Positions 8,887-17,822 of a stretch of 64,000 nt of DNA are shown here, piece by piece (positions within the stretch are counted from its first letter, which is position 1; the number at the start of each line of letters is the position of its first letter). The position numbers were made by a program, and so were the translations under genes. Location: assembly GCF_026004055.1 (NCBI RefSeq), contig NZ_BPIJ01000001.1, forward strand, positions 1,240,001-1,304,000. Direction: 5' to 3'. The stretch is from Meiothermus sp. (GTDB lineage: Bacteria; Deinococcota; Deinococci; Deinococcales; Thermaceae). The notes beneath the pieces are model-generated. The model did not search any database and was not told the DNA's origin. It saw only the letters and a list, made by a program, of their open reading frames with translations.

Positions 8887-9226
8887 GTGGTCTGGTAACT
8901 AAATTTCCGAAGTTATGTACCGCACACCGAATACATCGATGTAGAGATTCCATCCCACTTCGGCCCCCGAGATGGCCTAAAAACGCCCTCCCTACCGCGT
9001 AGGGAGGGTGGGGGAGGGTATCAGGCAAGGCCCCCAATCCGCTGGGTGAAGGGCCAGGTCAGCCACCCCACCTGGCCTCCCCTACGCAGTAGGGGAGGGA
9101 AGGGGCGAAGCGGGGTGGGGTGCTTTTTGCATAACCGTAAAGGCAAGGCACCGAAGGCCCAGGTTTACGAGACACGGCGCGTTCTGAAGGCTAAACCCCA
9201 TACTGCGTATTTTGTTACCAGACCAC
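8887..9226. mobile_element. MITE-like element, family A, copy 1 (340 bp)
   Basis: Perfect 13-bp terminal inverted repeats GTGGTCTGGTAAC / GTTACCAGACCAC enclose 340 bp, and TTA flanks both sides (8884-8886 and 9227-9229) as a likely target duplication. Inside are internal hairpins: CCCTCCCTACCGCGTAGGGAGGG and a similar CCTCCCCTACGCAGTAGGGGAGG. A second 340-bp copy is at 27587-27926 in the other orientation, and a truncated copy lies at 36559-36844. A further end sequence abuts the right side (9230-9242). No transposase is encoded. TA-containing target duplications are typical of IS630/Tc1-type elements, but the source transposase is not in this window. Confidence 0.8.
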
Positions 9227-9266
9227 TTAGTGGTCTGGTAACAAAGCATGTGACCCCACTTTTTCC

Positions 9267-9302
9267 GTCATTGCGAGCATCCGCTGGCCTCCTCGCAATG
9301 AC
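9267..9302. repeat. Imperfect palindrome, REP-like hairpin
   Basis: GTCATTGCGAG (9267-9277) pairs with CTCGCAATGAC (9292-9302) across a 14-nt loop. Such CATTGCGAG/CTCGCAATG hairpins are common dispersed repeats in bacterial intergenic DNA. The rest of 9228-9364 shows no gene. Confidence 0.5.
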
Positions 9303-9364
9303 CAGGCGCTGGTTCATGAAACAGCATATTGATATAAGGTGACGAACACCAGCTTACCAAACCA

Positions 9365-9709
9365 TTAGGGACACAACGTCCAGACCGTGTCTTTGTCCAG
9401 CGTTAGGGAGCGGGTGAAGCGCAGGTGCCCCGGCTGGCCGGGCTGGGTGCCCTCGGCGCGGAGTTCGTAGCGGCCCTCGCGCAGGCCAGGGAAGAGCCTC
9501 GAGCCCCGCACGGTGCCGATGAACTCACCGTTGATGTAGAAGAATACGGTCTGGTTGGGGCCGGTGCACTGGTTTTGAATGATCAGATCAAAGCGCCGTG
9601 GATTGCTAGCCTGGCTGGGTGCACAAGCTATGAGCACCAGCAGCATTGGAGTCAAATATAAAACCCGAGCCATCCAGCCCTTGATACCTCGAGCCCGAGC
9701 AAAATACAT
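9365..9709 (-). CDS. Small lipoprotein, paralogue of the adjacent gene
   Basis: The 114-residue protein has a hydrophobic stretch ending in the lipobox LIAC, so it should be lipid-anchored after cleavage. The mature part shares a pattern with the protein encoded at 9728: QTVFFYINGEFIGTVRG here against RTVFIYRNNVIMGQVQG there, and KDTVWTLCP against KDEVWRLCE at the ends. Two conserved cysteines (in NQCTG and at the C-terminus) could form a disulfide. The ATG at 9709 follows GGAGAGG; a later ATG at 9673 is also possible. The family is not recognised and the function is unknown. Confidence 0.65.
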   Translation of the reverse strand: MYFARARGIKGWMARVLYLTPMLLVLIACAPSQASNPRRFDLIIQNQCTGPNQTVFFYINGEFIGTVRGSRLFPGLREGRYELRAEGTQPGQPGHLRFTRSLTLDKDTVWTLCP

Positions 9710-9727
9710 GAGGCCTCTCCGGACAAA

Positions 9728-10030
9728 CTACTCGCAAAGCCGCCAGACTTCATCTTTTTCCAGGCGAATGGTTTTGAAGAGGGAGGGGCTATTGCCCAGC
9801 ACCGGGGTCGCTTTGAAATCGGCGCTACCGGCGGGAACCGAGAGGAAGGTACGGGGCTCGCCCTGCACCTGGCCCATAATCACGTTGTTGCGGTAGATAA
9901 AAACCGTGCGGTAGGTGCCCTGGCAACGGCTATTGTCTACGGTCAGGCTAAAGCTGCTGGGGCGCAGCGCATTGGGGACACAGGCCGCAAGAAAAACCAT
10001 CAAACCTAACAGCAGGCAGAACCGGCGCAT
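9728..10030 (-). CDS. Small lipoprotein
   Basis: The 100-residue protein starts MRRFCLLLGLMVFLAAC, a lipoprotein signal with the lipobox LAAC. The mature domain resembles that of the downstream gene (9365-9709), which suggests a tandem duplication with an 18-bp gap. It contains NSRCQG and a terminal LCE, so the two cysteines are conserved between the paralogues. I chose the ATG at 10030 because GAGGGG lies just upstream; the frame opens earlier at 10057. The predicted compact beta-rich domain is not one I recognise. Confidence 0.65.
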   Translation of the reverse strand: MRRFCLLLGLMVFLAACVPNALRPSSFSLTVDNSRCQGTYRTVFIYRNNVIMGQVQGEPRTFLSVPAGSADFKATPVLGNSPSLFKTIRLEKDEVWRLCE

Positions 10031-10075
10031 ATTTTCACCCCTCGCAGTATCCCACAAAATGGATTCGGCCTAGGT

Positions 10076-10105
10076 TTGTCATCGCTCTTGGGCCCAGCGT
10101 AGACT
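10076..10105 (+). promoter_or_regulatory. Leaderless promoter of the dGTPase gene
   Basis: TTGTCA (10076-10081) and TAGACT (10100-10105) are separated by 18 bp. The -10 box ends 6 nt before the ATG at 10112, so the mRNA would begin at or next to the start codon. Confidence 0.6.
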
Positions 10106-10111
10106 GAGCAC

Positions 10112-11263
10112 ATGTTGTTCGAACGTGCCCGCCTCGAGGCCCTGGAAGCCCAGACCCTGGCCCCCTATGCGGTCAAGTCCGGCCAGAGCCGGGGCCGCCT
10201 CCACCCCGAGCCCGAGTCGCGCTACCGCACCCCCTTCCAGAAAGACCGCGACCGGGTCAACCACACCACCGCCTTTAGGCGGCTCCAGTACAAAACCCAG
10301 GTGTTTGTGAACTTCGAGGGCGACTATTACCGCACCCGCCTAACCCACACCCTGGAGGTCGCCCAGGTCGCCCGCTCCATCGCCCGGGCGCTGGGGTTGA
10401 ACCAGGAACTCGCCGAGACCATCGCCTTTGCCCACGACCTCGGCCACCCGCCTTTCGGCCACTCGGGCGAAGCGGTGCTGGACGGGCTGATGCAGGGGCA
10501 CGGAGGCTTCGACCACAACCAGCAGTCCATGCGTATCGTGACCTATCTCGAGCAGCGCTATCCGGGCTTTCGGGGCCTCAACCTGTGCTGGGAGACCCGC
10601 GAGGGCATCATCAAGCACGAAACCCGCTACGACCTGCCCAACGCCGAGGGCTACGAACCCCACCTGCGCCCCAGCCTCGAGGCCCAGATTGTGAACCTGG
10701 CCGACGAGATCGCCTACAACGCCCACGACCTCGACGACGGTTTGCGCGCAGGGCTTTTGCAGCCCGGCCAGCTTTGGGAGGTGGAGCTTCTGCGCGACCT
10801 TTTGGGCGAGCTGGGCCTACACCCCGACCGCTTTGACGAGATGGGTCGCCGGGTCTTCATCCGCGAGCTGTTGGGGCTCATCATCACCGACACCATCCAC
10901 GCCACCCATGCCCTTTTGCAGCAGCAACAGATCGATAGCCTCGAGGCCGTCCGTCACCACCCCGCCCCCCTCGCGGTCTATTCCGAGGCCCTCGGCCAGC
11001 AACTGCATGACCTGCGCGAATTTCTCTACACCCACTTCTACCGCCACTACTACGTAGTACGGCAGGTAGGCAAGTCGCGTTTTGTACTGGAAAAGCTCTT
11101 CGAGGCCTACACCCACGACCCCCACATCCTGCCCCCTCAGGTGCAAAAAGCCGCCGAGACCGAGGGCATCTACCGTGCGGCCTGCGACTACATCGCCGGC
11201 ATGACCGACCGCTTTGCCCTCGACGAGTACGCCCGCCTCTTCGAGCCGGCGTTTCATCGCTGA
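10112..11263 (+). CDS. dgt: Deoxyguanosinetriphosphate triphosphohydrolase-like HD enzyme
   Basis: Dgt-type enzymes hydrolyse dNTPs to deoxynucleosides and triphosphate. The 383-residue protein has the family opening YRTPFQKDRDRVNHTTAFRRLQYKTQVF, RLTHTLEVAQVAR with the first metal His, then AFAHDLGHPPFGHSGE with the HD pair, and AQIVNLADEIAYNAHDLDDGL with the last Asp. A C-terminal helical part follows (DLREFLYTHFYRHYYVV). The enzyme of Thermus thermophilus acts on several dNTPs and is activated by dNTPs, so the substrate here may be broader than dGTP. The gene is monocistronic with its own promoter. Confidence 0.92.
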   Translation: MLFERARLEALEAQTLAPYAVKSGQSRGRLHPEPESRYRTPFQKDRDRVNHTTAFRRLQYKTQVFVNFEGDYYRTRLTHTLEVAQVARSIARALGLNQELAETIAFAHDLGHPPFGHSGEAVLDGLMQGHGGFDHNQQSMRIVTYLEQRYPGFRGLNLCWETREGIIKHETRYDLPNAEGYEPHLRPSLEAQIVNLADEIAYNAHDLDDGLRAGLLQPGQLWEVELLRDLLGELGLHPDRFDEMGRRVFIRELLGLIITDTIHATHALLQQQQIDSLEAVRHHPAPLAVYSEALGQQLHDLREFLYTHFYRHYYVVRQVGKSRFVLEKLFEAYTHDPHILPPQVQKAAETEGIYRAACDYIAGMTDRFALDEYARLFEPAFHR

Positions 11264-11465
11264 AAGTGCGGCCCAAGGCCAAAAGCTGAGGGCTACAGGC
11301 TAGGCTTCTGGTTGGTTCTACCAGCTTGCAAAGGAGTACCTACCATCCCCCTCGACCCAGGGCAACTTTTTTTGGGTAGAGTGAAGGAACCTTGTTCCTC
11401 GCTCACCTAACGCCTTTGCGGCAGAAGCTATACAAAGCGTCATATTTGCAGAGTAGACTGAAAGG

Positions 11466-12683
11466 GTGGACAACCTCGAAAGTTATTATCAAAGCCGCTT
11501 TGCCGCCCGCACCCAGCGCATCCAGGCCTCGACCATCCGGGAAATCCTGAAGCTCACCCAAGAGCCGGGGTTCATCAGCTTTGCCGGGGGGCTGCCTGCC
11601 GCCGACCTGTTTCCCACCCAGCGCATCGCCGAGACCACCCAGCGCATCCTGCTGGAGCACGGCCCCCAGGCCCTACAGTACAGCACCACCGAGGGCTACC
11701 TGCCTCTTAGGGAGTGGATCGCGAGCCGGATGCCCGGGGCCGGCCCCGAAAACGTGCAGATTGTCTCGGGCTCGCAGCAGGGGCTCGACCTGATTGGCAA
11801 GGTCTTTATTGACCCCGGTTCTAGAGTTCTGGTCGAGGCCCCCACCTACCTCGGGGCCCTGAGCGCCTTCAACCCCTACGAACCCCACTACATCTCGGTC
11901 GGCATGGACGAGGAAGGGCTAAGGCTGGACGAGCTCGAGGCCGCCCTCGAGGCCCACCGCCCTAAGTTCATGTACGTGCTGCCCACCTTCCAAAACCCCT
12001 CGGGCCGCCTGATGGGCCTGGAGCGGCGCAAGGCCATTGTGGCGCTGGCCCGCAAGTACCAGACCCCCATCCTGGAAGACGACGCCTACGCCGAACTCTA
12101 CTTTAGCGGAGAACCCCTCCCCACCCTCTACGCCCTCGACCAGGCGCTGGGTGGGGGCAACGTGGTCTATCTATCCACTACCTCCAAGACCCTGGCCCCG
12201 GGGCTTCGGGTGGCCTGGGTGGTGGGGCCCAAGCCGGTCATCCAGAAGATCGTGTACGCCAAGCAGGGGGCCGACCTGCACTCCCCCACCCTCAACCAGA
12301 TGCTGGTCTACGAACTGGTGCGGGACGAGGGTTGGTACCGTGCCCAGATTGGCAAAATCCGCCAAACCTACCAGACCCGGCGTACCTGGATGCTGAAAGC
12401 CCTGCAACAGTACATGCCCGAGGATATGAGCTGGATTGTGCCGCAGGGGGGAATGTTCTTCTGGCTCACCGCGCCCGAGGGGCTGGACAGCCTCGAGCTC
12501 CTCAAGCAGGCGGTGGAAGAGAAGATGGCCTTCGTGCCGGGGCAGCCCTTCTATGCCGATGGCAGTGGGAAGAACACCCTGCGGCTTTCGTACTCCAGCG
12601 CCACCCGCGAGCAGATCGAGGAGGGCCTCCGGCGCCTGGGCCGGGCGGTGCACAAGATGCTGGGGCGCGCGCCGGTGGGGTAG
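11466..12683 (+). CDS. lysN: PLP-dependent aminotransferase, LysN (2-aminoadipate aminotransferase)-like
   Basis: This fold-type I aminotransferase (405 residues) opens with RIQASTIREILKLTQEPGFISFAGGLP, contains the PLP lysine in STTSKTLAPGLRVAW, and ends with NTLRLSYSSATREQIEEG, which includes the substrate-carboxylate Arg. The layout corresponds to the Thermus LysN group, which transaminates 2-oxoadipate in lysine synthesis by the aminoadipate route and also accepts other substrates. Assigning LysN rather than another multi-substrate aminotransferase is an inference, because no lys genes lie nearby. It starts with GTG at 11466, 6 nt after TAGACT (11454-11459), so it is leaderless. Confidence 0.8.
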   Translation: MDNLESYYQSRFAARTQRIQASTIREILKLTQEPGFISFAGGLPAADLFPTQRIAETTQRILLEHGPQALQYSTTEGYLPLREWIASRMPGAGPENVQIVSGSQQGLDLIGKVFIDPGSRVLVEAPTYLGALSAFNPYEPHYISVGMDEEGLRLDELEAALEAHRPKFMYVLPTFQNPSGRLMGLERRKAIVALARKYQTPILEDDAYAELYFSGEPLPTLYALDQALGGGNVVYLSTTSKTLAPGLRVAWVVGPKPVIQKIVYAKQGADLHSPTLNQMLVYELVRDEGWYRAQIGKIRQTYQTRRTWMLKALQQYMPEDMSWIVPQGGMFFWLTAPEGLDSLELLKQAVEEKMAFVPGQPFYADGSGKNTLRLSYSSATREQIEEGLRRLGRAVHKMLGRAPVG

Positions 12684-12803
12684 CCACCCCGAAAACTCCA
12701 GGCCCCAGCCAGGTTGGGCGTCTGCAGAGGGTCAATGGGCGGGCGCCCGATGAACATAAAACCCGGTGGGCCTACGGCCAAAAAACAGGGTAGGCTTTTG
12801 GGT

Positions 12804-13592
12804 ATGGAATTTGTTGAAGCGGTGCTCGAGCGCCCGCCCCTGGTGCTGGGGGTGGATCCGCGCCCGGCCTTGCATGGAACCAACCCCCTGCCCCACATCC
12901 GCCGCTACACCCTAGAGCTGCTCGAGGCCCTGGCCCACACAGTGTGCGCAGTAAAGTATCAGACCGCTTTTTTTGAGGCCATGGGGCCCCAGGGTTTTGC
13001 CCTGATGCACGAACTCATGGCTGGCGCCAGGGTACTCTCGCTGCCGGTGATTGTGGACGCCAAGCGGGGCGACATCGGTTCTACCGCCGAAGCCTATGCA
13101 GAAGCCTACCTGCGCGCCTATCCCGGCTCGGCCCTGACGGTGAACCCTTACCTGGGCAGCGATGCCCTAGAACCCTTTTTTGTAGCCGCCCAGCAGACAG
13201 GCGGTGCGGTGTTTGTGCTGGTCAAGACCTCTAATCCCGGCTCGGGGCTTTTACAGGATCGGCCCCTGGCCAGCGGGGGCCCTTTGTACCGGGCCGTAGC
13301 AGACTATCTGGCCCCCCACGCCGAGCAACAGCGGGTGGGCGACTGGTCGCGCATCGCAGCCGTGGTTGGGGCTACCTATCCCGAGCCAATTGGCGAAATT
13401 CGGAGCCGCTTGCCGCACTCCTTGCTGCTATTGCCAGGGCTTGGGGCTCAGGGTGGTGAGGTTATCCAGGGACCGGGGCTGCTCAACTCGGCCAGCCGGG
13501 CGCTGTATTACCCCGGCGGGCAGCCCAACCTGGAAGCGGCGGTTCGCCAAGCCGAACAATATTTGGCGGCACTTCAAAGCAGTACGGCTTGA
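12804..13592 (+). CDS. pyrF: Orotidine 5'-phosphate decarboxylase
   Basis: PyrF converts OMP to UMP in pyrimidine synthesis. The protein matches the longer 'type 2' group, with LVLGVDPRP at the N-terminus, [15 protein letters not shown], the catalytic [13 protein letters not shown] (Lys and Asp residues), [14 protein letters not shown] and [16 protein letters not shown] at 12804 gives 262 residues and lies 7 nt after TAGGCT (12791-12796), so the extra 30 codons of the open frame upstream are probably not translated. It converges with the delta' gene, whose end is 9 bp away. Confidence 0.92.
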   Translation: MEFVEAVLERPPLVLGVDPRPALHGTNPLPHIRRYTLELLEALAHTVCAVKYQTAFFEAMGPQGFALMHELMAGARVLSLPVIVDAKRGDIGSTAEAYAEAYLRAYPGSALTVNPYLGSDALEPFFVAAQQTGGAVFVLVKTSNPGSGLLQDRPLASGGPLYRAVADYLAPHAEQQRVGDWSRIAAVVGATYPEPIGEIRSRLPHSLLLLPGLGAQGGEVIQGPGLLNSASRALYYPGGQPNLEAAVRQAEQYLAALQSSTA

Positions 13593-13601
13593 GGGTTACC
13601 C

Positions 13602-14543
13602 CTAGCCGGCTTTGGCCGCATCGCCCGCGCAGAGTGCTGGAAATGCTTTATACAACCTAAGCGCCAGCCAGGTTTGCACCAGGTCTTCGCCAACGTATGC
13701 AGAAAGGGCGTCCTGGGCTCGGCTAAGGGCCTCGAGTACCTCTTTGTACGCTGGGCTTTCGACCCGCCCCTGCCCCAGCAGATGCCCCAGGTAAGGCAGG
13801 GCATCGTCTACTTCTGAAAGCAGCTTGAGGGCTTCTAGGGTCTGGGTGGGCCCGGCCTGCAAGGCCTCCAGTACGCCTTGCGCCCGGCCGGTCAGTTTGG
13901 CAAACTCGGCGGGGTTCGTCAGGGCCCAGTACACCTTGCCGGGAGCGCCCTGGGCATAGGCCAGCACCTCGGGGTCGGTGCTCAGGGGGTGCAGCAGGGC
14001 TTCGGAGAGGGGGGCAAAGCCAACCTCGAGGCTCCGGCTTACCAGCGTGGGCAGCACCAGCTCGCGGCCGGGAGCTATTAGCACCAGCCGGGCAAAGGCC
14101 GGGGGCTCTTCCAGCAGTTTGAGCAAGGCGTTGGCCGCAGGCTCTCCCAGATGGTGCGCCCCATCAATCACCGCGACTTTGGCTCTAAAGCGAGGATAGG
14201 TAGCCATCCATTCCAGCAGGCTTGGTTCCTCGCTCCCCTCGCGGGGGGCAATCTGCTCGAGCCGAATCTGCGGCGCGCGGGCTTTTTTTCCGGTCTTGGT
14301 CTCGCCCTGCGGGGCAATTTCCAGATAGTCGGGGTGAGGCTCCTGGCGGCAAGAAACGCAGCGTCCACAGGGTGGAAACCCCTGTTCGCAGTTGAGCCCC
14401 GCCGCAAACCACCGCGCCACCGTCCGACGCCCTACCCCTTCCGGGCCGGTAAACAGCAGGGTCTGCGCCCGCAACTTGGGCAGCAGCTCGAGGATTTTTT
14501 GGTGTCCAAGAATCTGCATATCGGTTTTGGCAAAACGGCTCAT
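13602..14543 (-). CDS. holB: DNA polymerase III delta' subunit-like clamp-loader protein
   Basis: The N-terminal AAA+ domain carries ILGHQKILELLPKL, a degenerate Walker A (GPEGVGRRTVARW, with RR in place of GK), a four-cysteine zinc module (CEQGFPPCGRCVSC), AVIDGAHHLGEPAANALLKLLEEPP and then APGRELVLPTLVSRS. Loss of the Walker A lysine and the Arg-finger-like SR motif agree with delta', the stator of the clamp loader, which does not hydrolyse ATP itself. Several starts are possible: ATG at 14543 or 14519, with an open frame from 14609; none has a clear ribosome binding site or -10 box. Confidence 0.85.
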   Translation of the reverse strand: MSRFAKTDMQILGHQKILELLPKLRAQTLLFTGPEGVGRRTVARWFAAGLNCEQGFPPCGRCVSCRQEPHPDYLEIAPQGETKTGKKARAPQIRLEQIAPREGSEEPSLLEWMATYPRFRAKVAVIDGAHHLGEPAANALLKLLEEPPAFARLVLIAPGRELVLPTLVSRSLEVGFAPLSEALLHPLSTDPEVLAYAQGAPGKVYWALTNPAEFAKLTGRAQGVLEALQAGPTQTLEALKLLSEVDDALPYLGHLLGQGRVESPAYKEVLEALSRAQDALSAYVGEDLVQTWLALRLYKAFPALCAGDAAKAG

Positions 14544-14653
14544 GCGTAACCCGGTGACCCCCCCGAACCGAATTCCGGGGCTATGCAGTTTCTGGGTTCG
14601 GCGATGCAAGCGAGCATCTGACGACCCCGTGCAAGCTCGAAAAAGGCCGACTT

Positions 14654-15427
14654 CTACTTCCCGAGCACCAGCCGCTCATAAAGCCACATGGGGAACTGCT
14701 CGTGGTGCAGACGCGAAAGCACGTGCTCGAGGTTGTACTTAGCACGAAAAAACTCCACCGTGTCCTCTTCAGAGTCCCAGATCGCGTAAGCTGCACCAAC
14801 CACGCCGTCCCTGGGCTGGCCGGTAGAACCGGGGTTAATGATGGCCCGAACCCTGGGAGCGACAATCAGCTCCCCGCCGTTGGCATAGCGCTGGTAGCGC
14901 ACCCAACGCCCCTGGGGGGTATTCACCTCGGCAGTGGTGGCCTGGCCGCGCACGGTGGTGCTTTCCAGGCTTAGGTAGCTTCCGGCCAGGTGGGTGTGTC
15001 CGTGGAAAATCCAACGGTGGCTCACCTTATTAAACACTTCGCGGGCCTGTTCCACCTCCTCCAGGTAAGCCAGCGGATCCAGCGGGCTGCCGTGCACCAT
15101 CAAGGCGCCCTCGACCTCGGCCGTCCAGGGCAGCCTGGAGAGGTATTCCCGGTTCTCGGGGCTGATGCGCTCGGCCTGCCAGGACAAAATTTCCAATACC
15201 GGCCCATCAATCTGCATGGACTTAATTTCCAGCAGCCAGATATCGTGGTTGCCCATCACCCCCTTGGCGTTCACCGAGCGCAACCAGTCCAGCACTCGGT
15301 TCACATCGGGGTAGTAGCCGACGGCGTCGCCCAGGAAGAGCACCTCGTCGTAGCTCCTGGCTTCTTTGAGGACGGCCTCGAGGGCCGGCCAGTTGCCATG
15401 AAGGTCGGAAACAATCAGGTAGCGCAC
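14654..15427 (-). CDS. Calcineurin-like metallophosphoesterase, YfcE/MJ0936-like
   Basis: The 257-residue protein has all metallophosphoesterase blocks: VSDLHGNWPALEAVL, VLFLGDAVGYYPD, VMGNHDIWLLE, ALMVHGSPLDP and WIFHGHTHLAGSY. It also has a C-terminal INPGSTGQPRDG block, as in the YfcE/MJ0936 group. Such enzymes hydrolyse phosphodiesters or phosphomonoesters with two metal ions; the natural substrate is not predictable. The start is GTG at 15427, with a TATGAT box at 15442-15437 that leaves a very short leader. Confidence 0.85.
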   Translation of the reverse strand: MRYLIVSDLHGNWPALEAVLKEARSYDEVLFLGDAVGYYPDVNRVLDWLRSVNAKGVMGNHDIWLLEIKSMQIDGPVLEILSWQAERISPENREYLSRLPWTAEVEGALMVHGSPLDPLAYLEEVEQAREVFNKVSHRWIFHGHTHLAGSYLSLESTTVRGQATTAEVNTPQGRWVRYQRYANGGELIVAPRVRAIINPGSTGQPRDGVVGAAYAIWDSEEDTVEFFRAKYNLEHVLSRLHHEQFPMWLYERLVLGK

Positions 15428-15552
15428 AGCACCCCCATCATACCCAGCTCGTATGCAAAAGTTGCTCGAAACCCGATCGAAATTACTGTCAAAGAGTGTT
15501 CATTTCGGGCACAAAATCGGCAGGACAGTGCAGTGCGCAGGAAAACCGCGGC

Positions 15553-16239
15553 TTAGGGCTTGGCCGGGCTGCTCACGCCGCCCTGATCGCCGCCCGAGGT
15601 TTGACCGGCCAGGGCCTTGTCCAGAATCTCGCGCCAGCTCTCGTAAGGGCGCTGGCCGGTATATTTTTCGCCATTTACGATGAAACTCGGGGTGCCGGTA
15701 AGCCCTAGCTCGCCGGCCAGCTTCTGGTCGGCCAGCACCCCTGCCCGTTTGCTGCCCGACTTCAGGCACTGCAAAAAGGTCGCAGGTGCTATGCCAATTT
15801 GGCCCGCCAGGTCGGCAAAGTAGTTGTCGAGCGCCTCGCCGCTCAAACCCGCCCACTGCTGTTGAGCCCGGAAAAGGGCTTCGTGATACTCAACATACAG
15901 ATTGTTGTCGGCGGCGCAGGCGGCCGCCTCCCCGGCCCGAATAACGTTCTCTTGTCCCCCAAAGGGAAAATCGCGAAAAACATAGCGCACCTTGCCGGTA
16001 TCTATGTAGTCTCGCTTGATGAGGGGAAATACGTTGTTGGAGTGGTCGCGGCAGTGGCCACAAAGGTAGTTGGAAAAATCCACGATGGTCACTTTGGCAT
16101 CGGGACTTCCAATCACAAATCGAGCGCCGCTGGCTGCATCGGTAGCGGGGGCCGAGGGCCTGGGTCTTAGCACCAAAAACAGCACTGCGGCTATTACAGC
16201 GGCCAGTAGCCCAACCACAACGAAAAGAGTCCTTTGCAT
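15553..16239 (-). CDS. Membrane-anchored DsbA-family thioredoxin-fold oxidoreductase
   Basis: An uncleaved N-terminal membrane segment (residues 5-25) is followed by a thioredoxin-like domain with VTIVDFSNYLCGHCRDH (active-site C60-G-H-C63), FRDFPFGGQ, the DsbA-type helical insertion, and the cis-proline loop GLTGTPSFIVNG. A final low-complexity tail ends SSPAKP. The domain belongs to the DsbA/BdbD-like group that forms or isomerises disulfides outside the membrane. TAGAAT at 16252-16247 is 7 nt before the ATG, so the mRNA is probably leaderless. No DsbB or VKOR partner lies in the window. Confidence 0.87.
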   Translation of the reverse strand: MQRTLFVVVGLLAAVIAAVLFLVLRPRPSAPATDAASGARFVIGSPDAKVTIVDFSNYLCGHCRDHSNNVFPLIKRDYIDTGKVRYVFRDFPFGGQENVIRAGEAAACAADNNLYVEYHEALFRAQQQWAGLSGEALDNYFADLAGQIGIAPATFLQCLKSGSKRAGVLADQKLAGELGLTGTPSFIVNGEKYTGQRPYESWREILDKALAGQTSGGDQGGVSSPAKP

Positions 16240-16289
16240 GCTTTAGATTCTATTGCTTCATGATGAAAAATGCAGGGGATGTTCTGATA

Positions 16290-17306
<1,017 letters not shown>

Positions 17307-17711
17307 TTAGGCTTGCCCGGGCTCCAACGTTTGGGCCCGGCGTTTGATGTTGTGCTCGCCACCCCGCCACAAGCGAAAGGCCGACTCTTCCCGGGCACAA
17401 AAGGCTCGAGCCAGGCCCCGCAACACCGACTCGGGGTCTACATCCGGCTTGTAAAAGTACAGATCGAGGGCCGCCGAAGCATCGTCCTCGGGCCAGGTAT
17501 GGATCATAACCGCTGCCACCGGCGAAAGCACCGCCGCCGAGAGCCCCTGGGGGTAAAACTTGTACACCGTGGCCTGTACGCTTCCGGGTGGGGCACCCAG
17601 TTTGATGACGGCGTCTCTCAGGGCAACTTCGACCAGTTTGGGGTTTTCCAGCACTTCCAGGTCGCACCCGTAAATCTCGGCAACCCAGCGGCCTCCGGTA
17701 ATGGCAATCAC
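17307..17711 (-). CDS. S-adenosylmethionine decarboxylase (SpeD)-like protein lacking the catalytic residues
   Basis: Length (134 residues), N-terminus and core match class 1B SpeD. The stretch YPQGLSAAVLSPVAAVMIHTWPED aligns without gaps to the SpeD core, in which ESH precedes the xxIHTWPE block. Here E-S-H is replaced by V-A-A, so the serine that becomes the pyruvoyl cofactor is missing. The usual Cys after the LDLY strand is also absent (LDLYFYKPDVDPE). IHTWPE itself is kept. The protein should therefore be unable to self-process or decarboxylate AdoMet. Position just before speE suggests a polyamine-related role, for example as a regulatory partner of an active SpeD encoded elsewhere. It starts with GTG at 17711, 8 nt after TACCAT. 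Confidence 0.8.
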   Translation of the reverse strand: MIAITGGRWVAEIYGCDLEVLENPKLVEVALRDAVIKLGAPPGSVQATVYKFYPQGLSAAVLSPVAAVMIHTWPEDDASAALDLYFYKPDVDPESVLRGLARAFCAREESAFRLWRGGEHNIKRRAQTLEPGQA

Positions 17712-17822
17712 GGCTGCTTATGGTAGCACAGCAATCCCAACTTTTTTACTAGCCATAATCCGGCCCATACAAGCGAAGTTGAAACCAACATTCAAAGAAC
17801 CTCGAGGAGTGCAAAAAACGGG

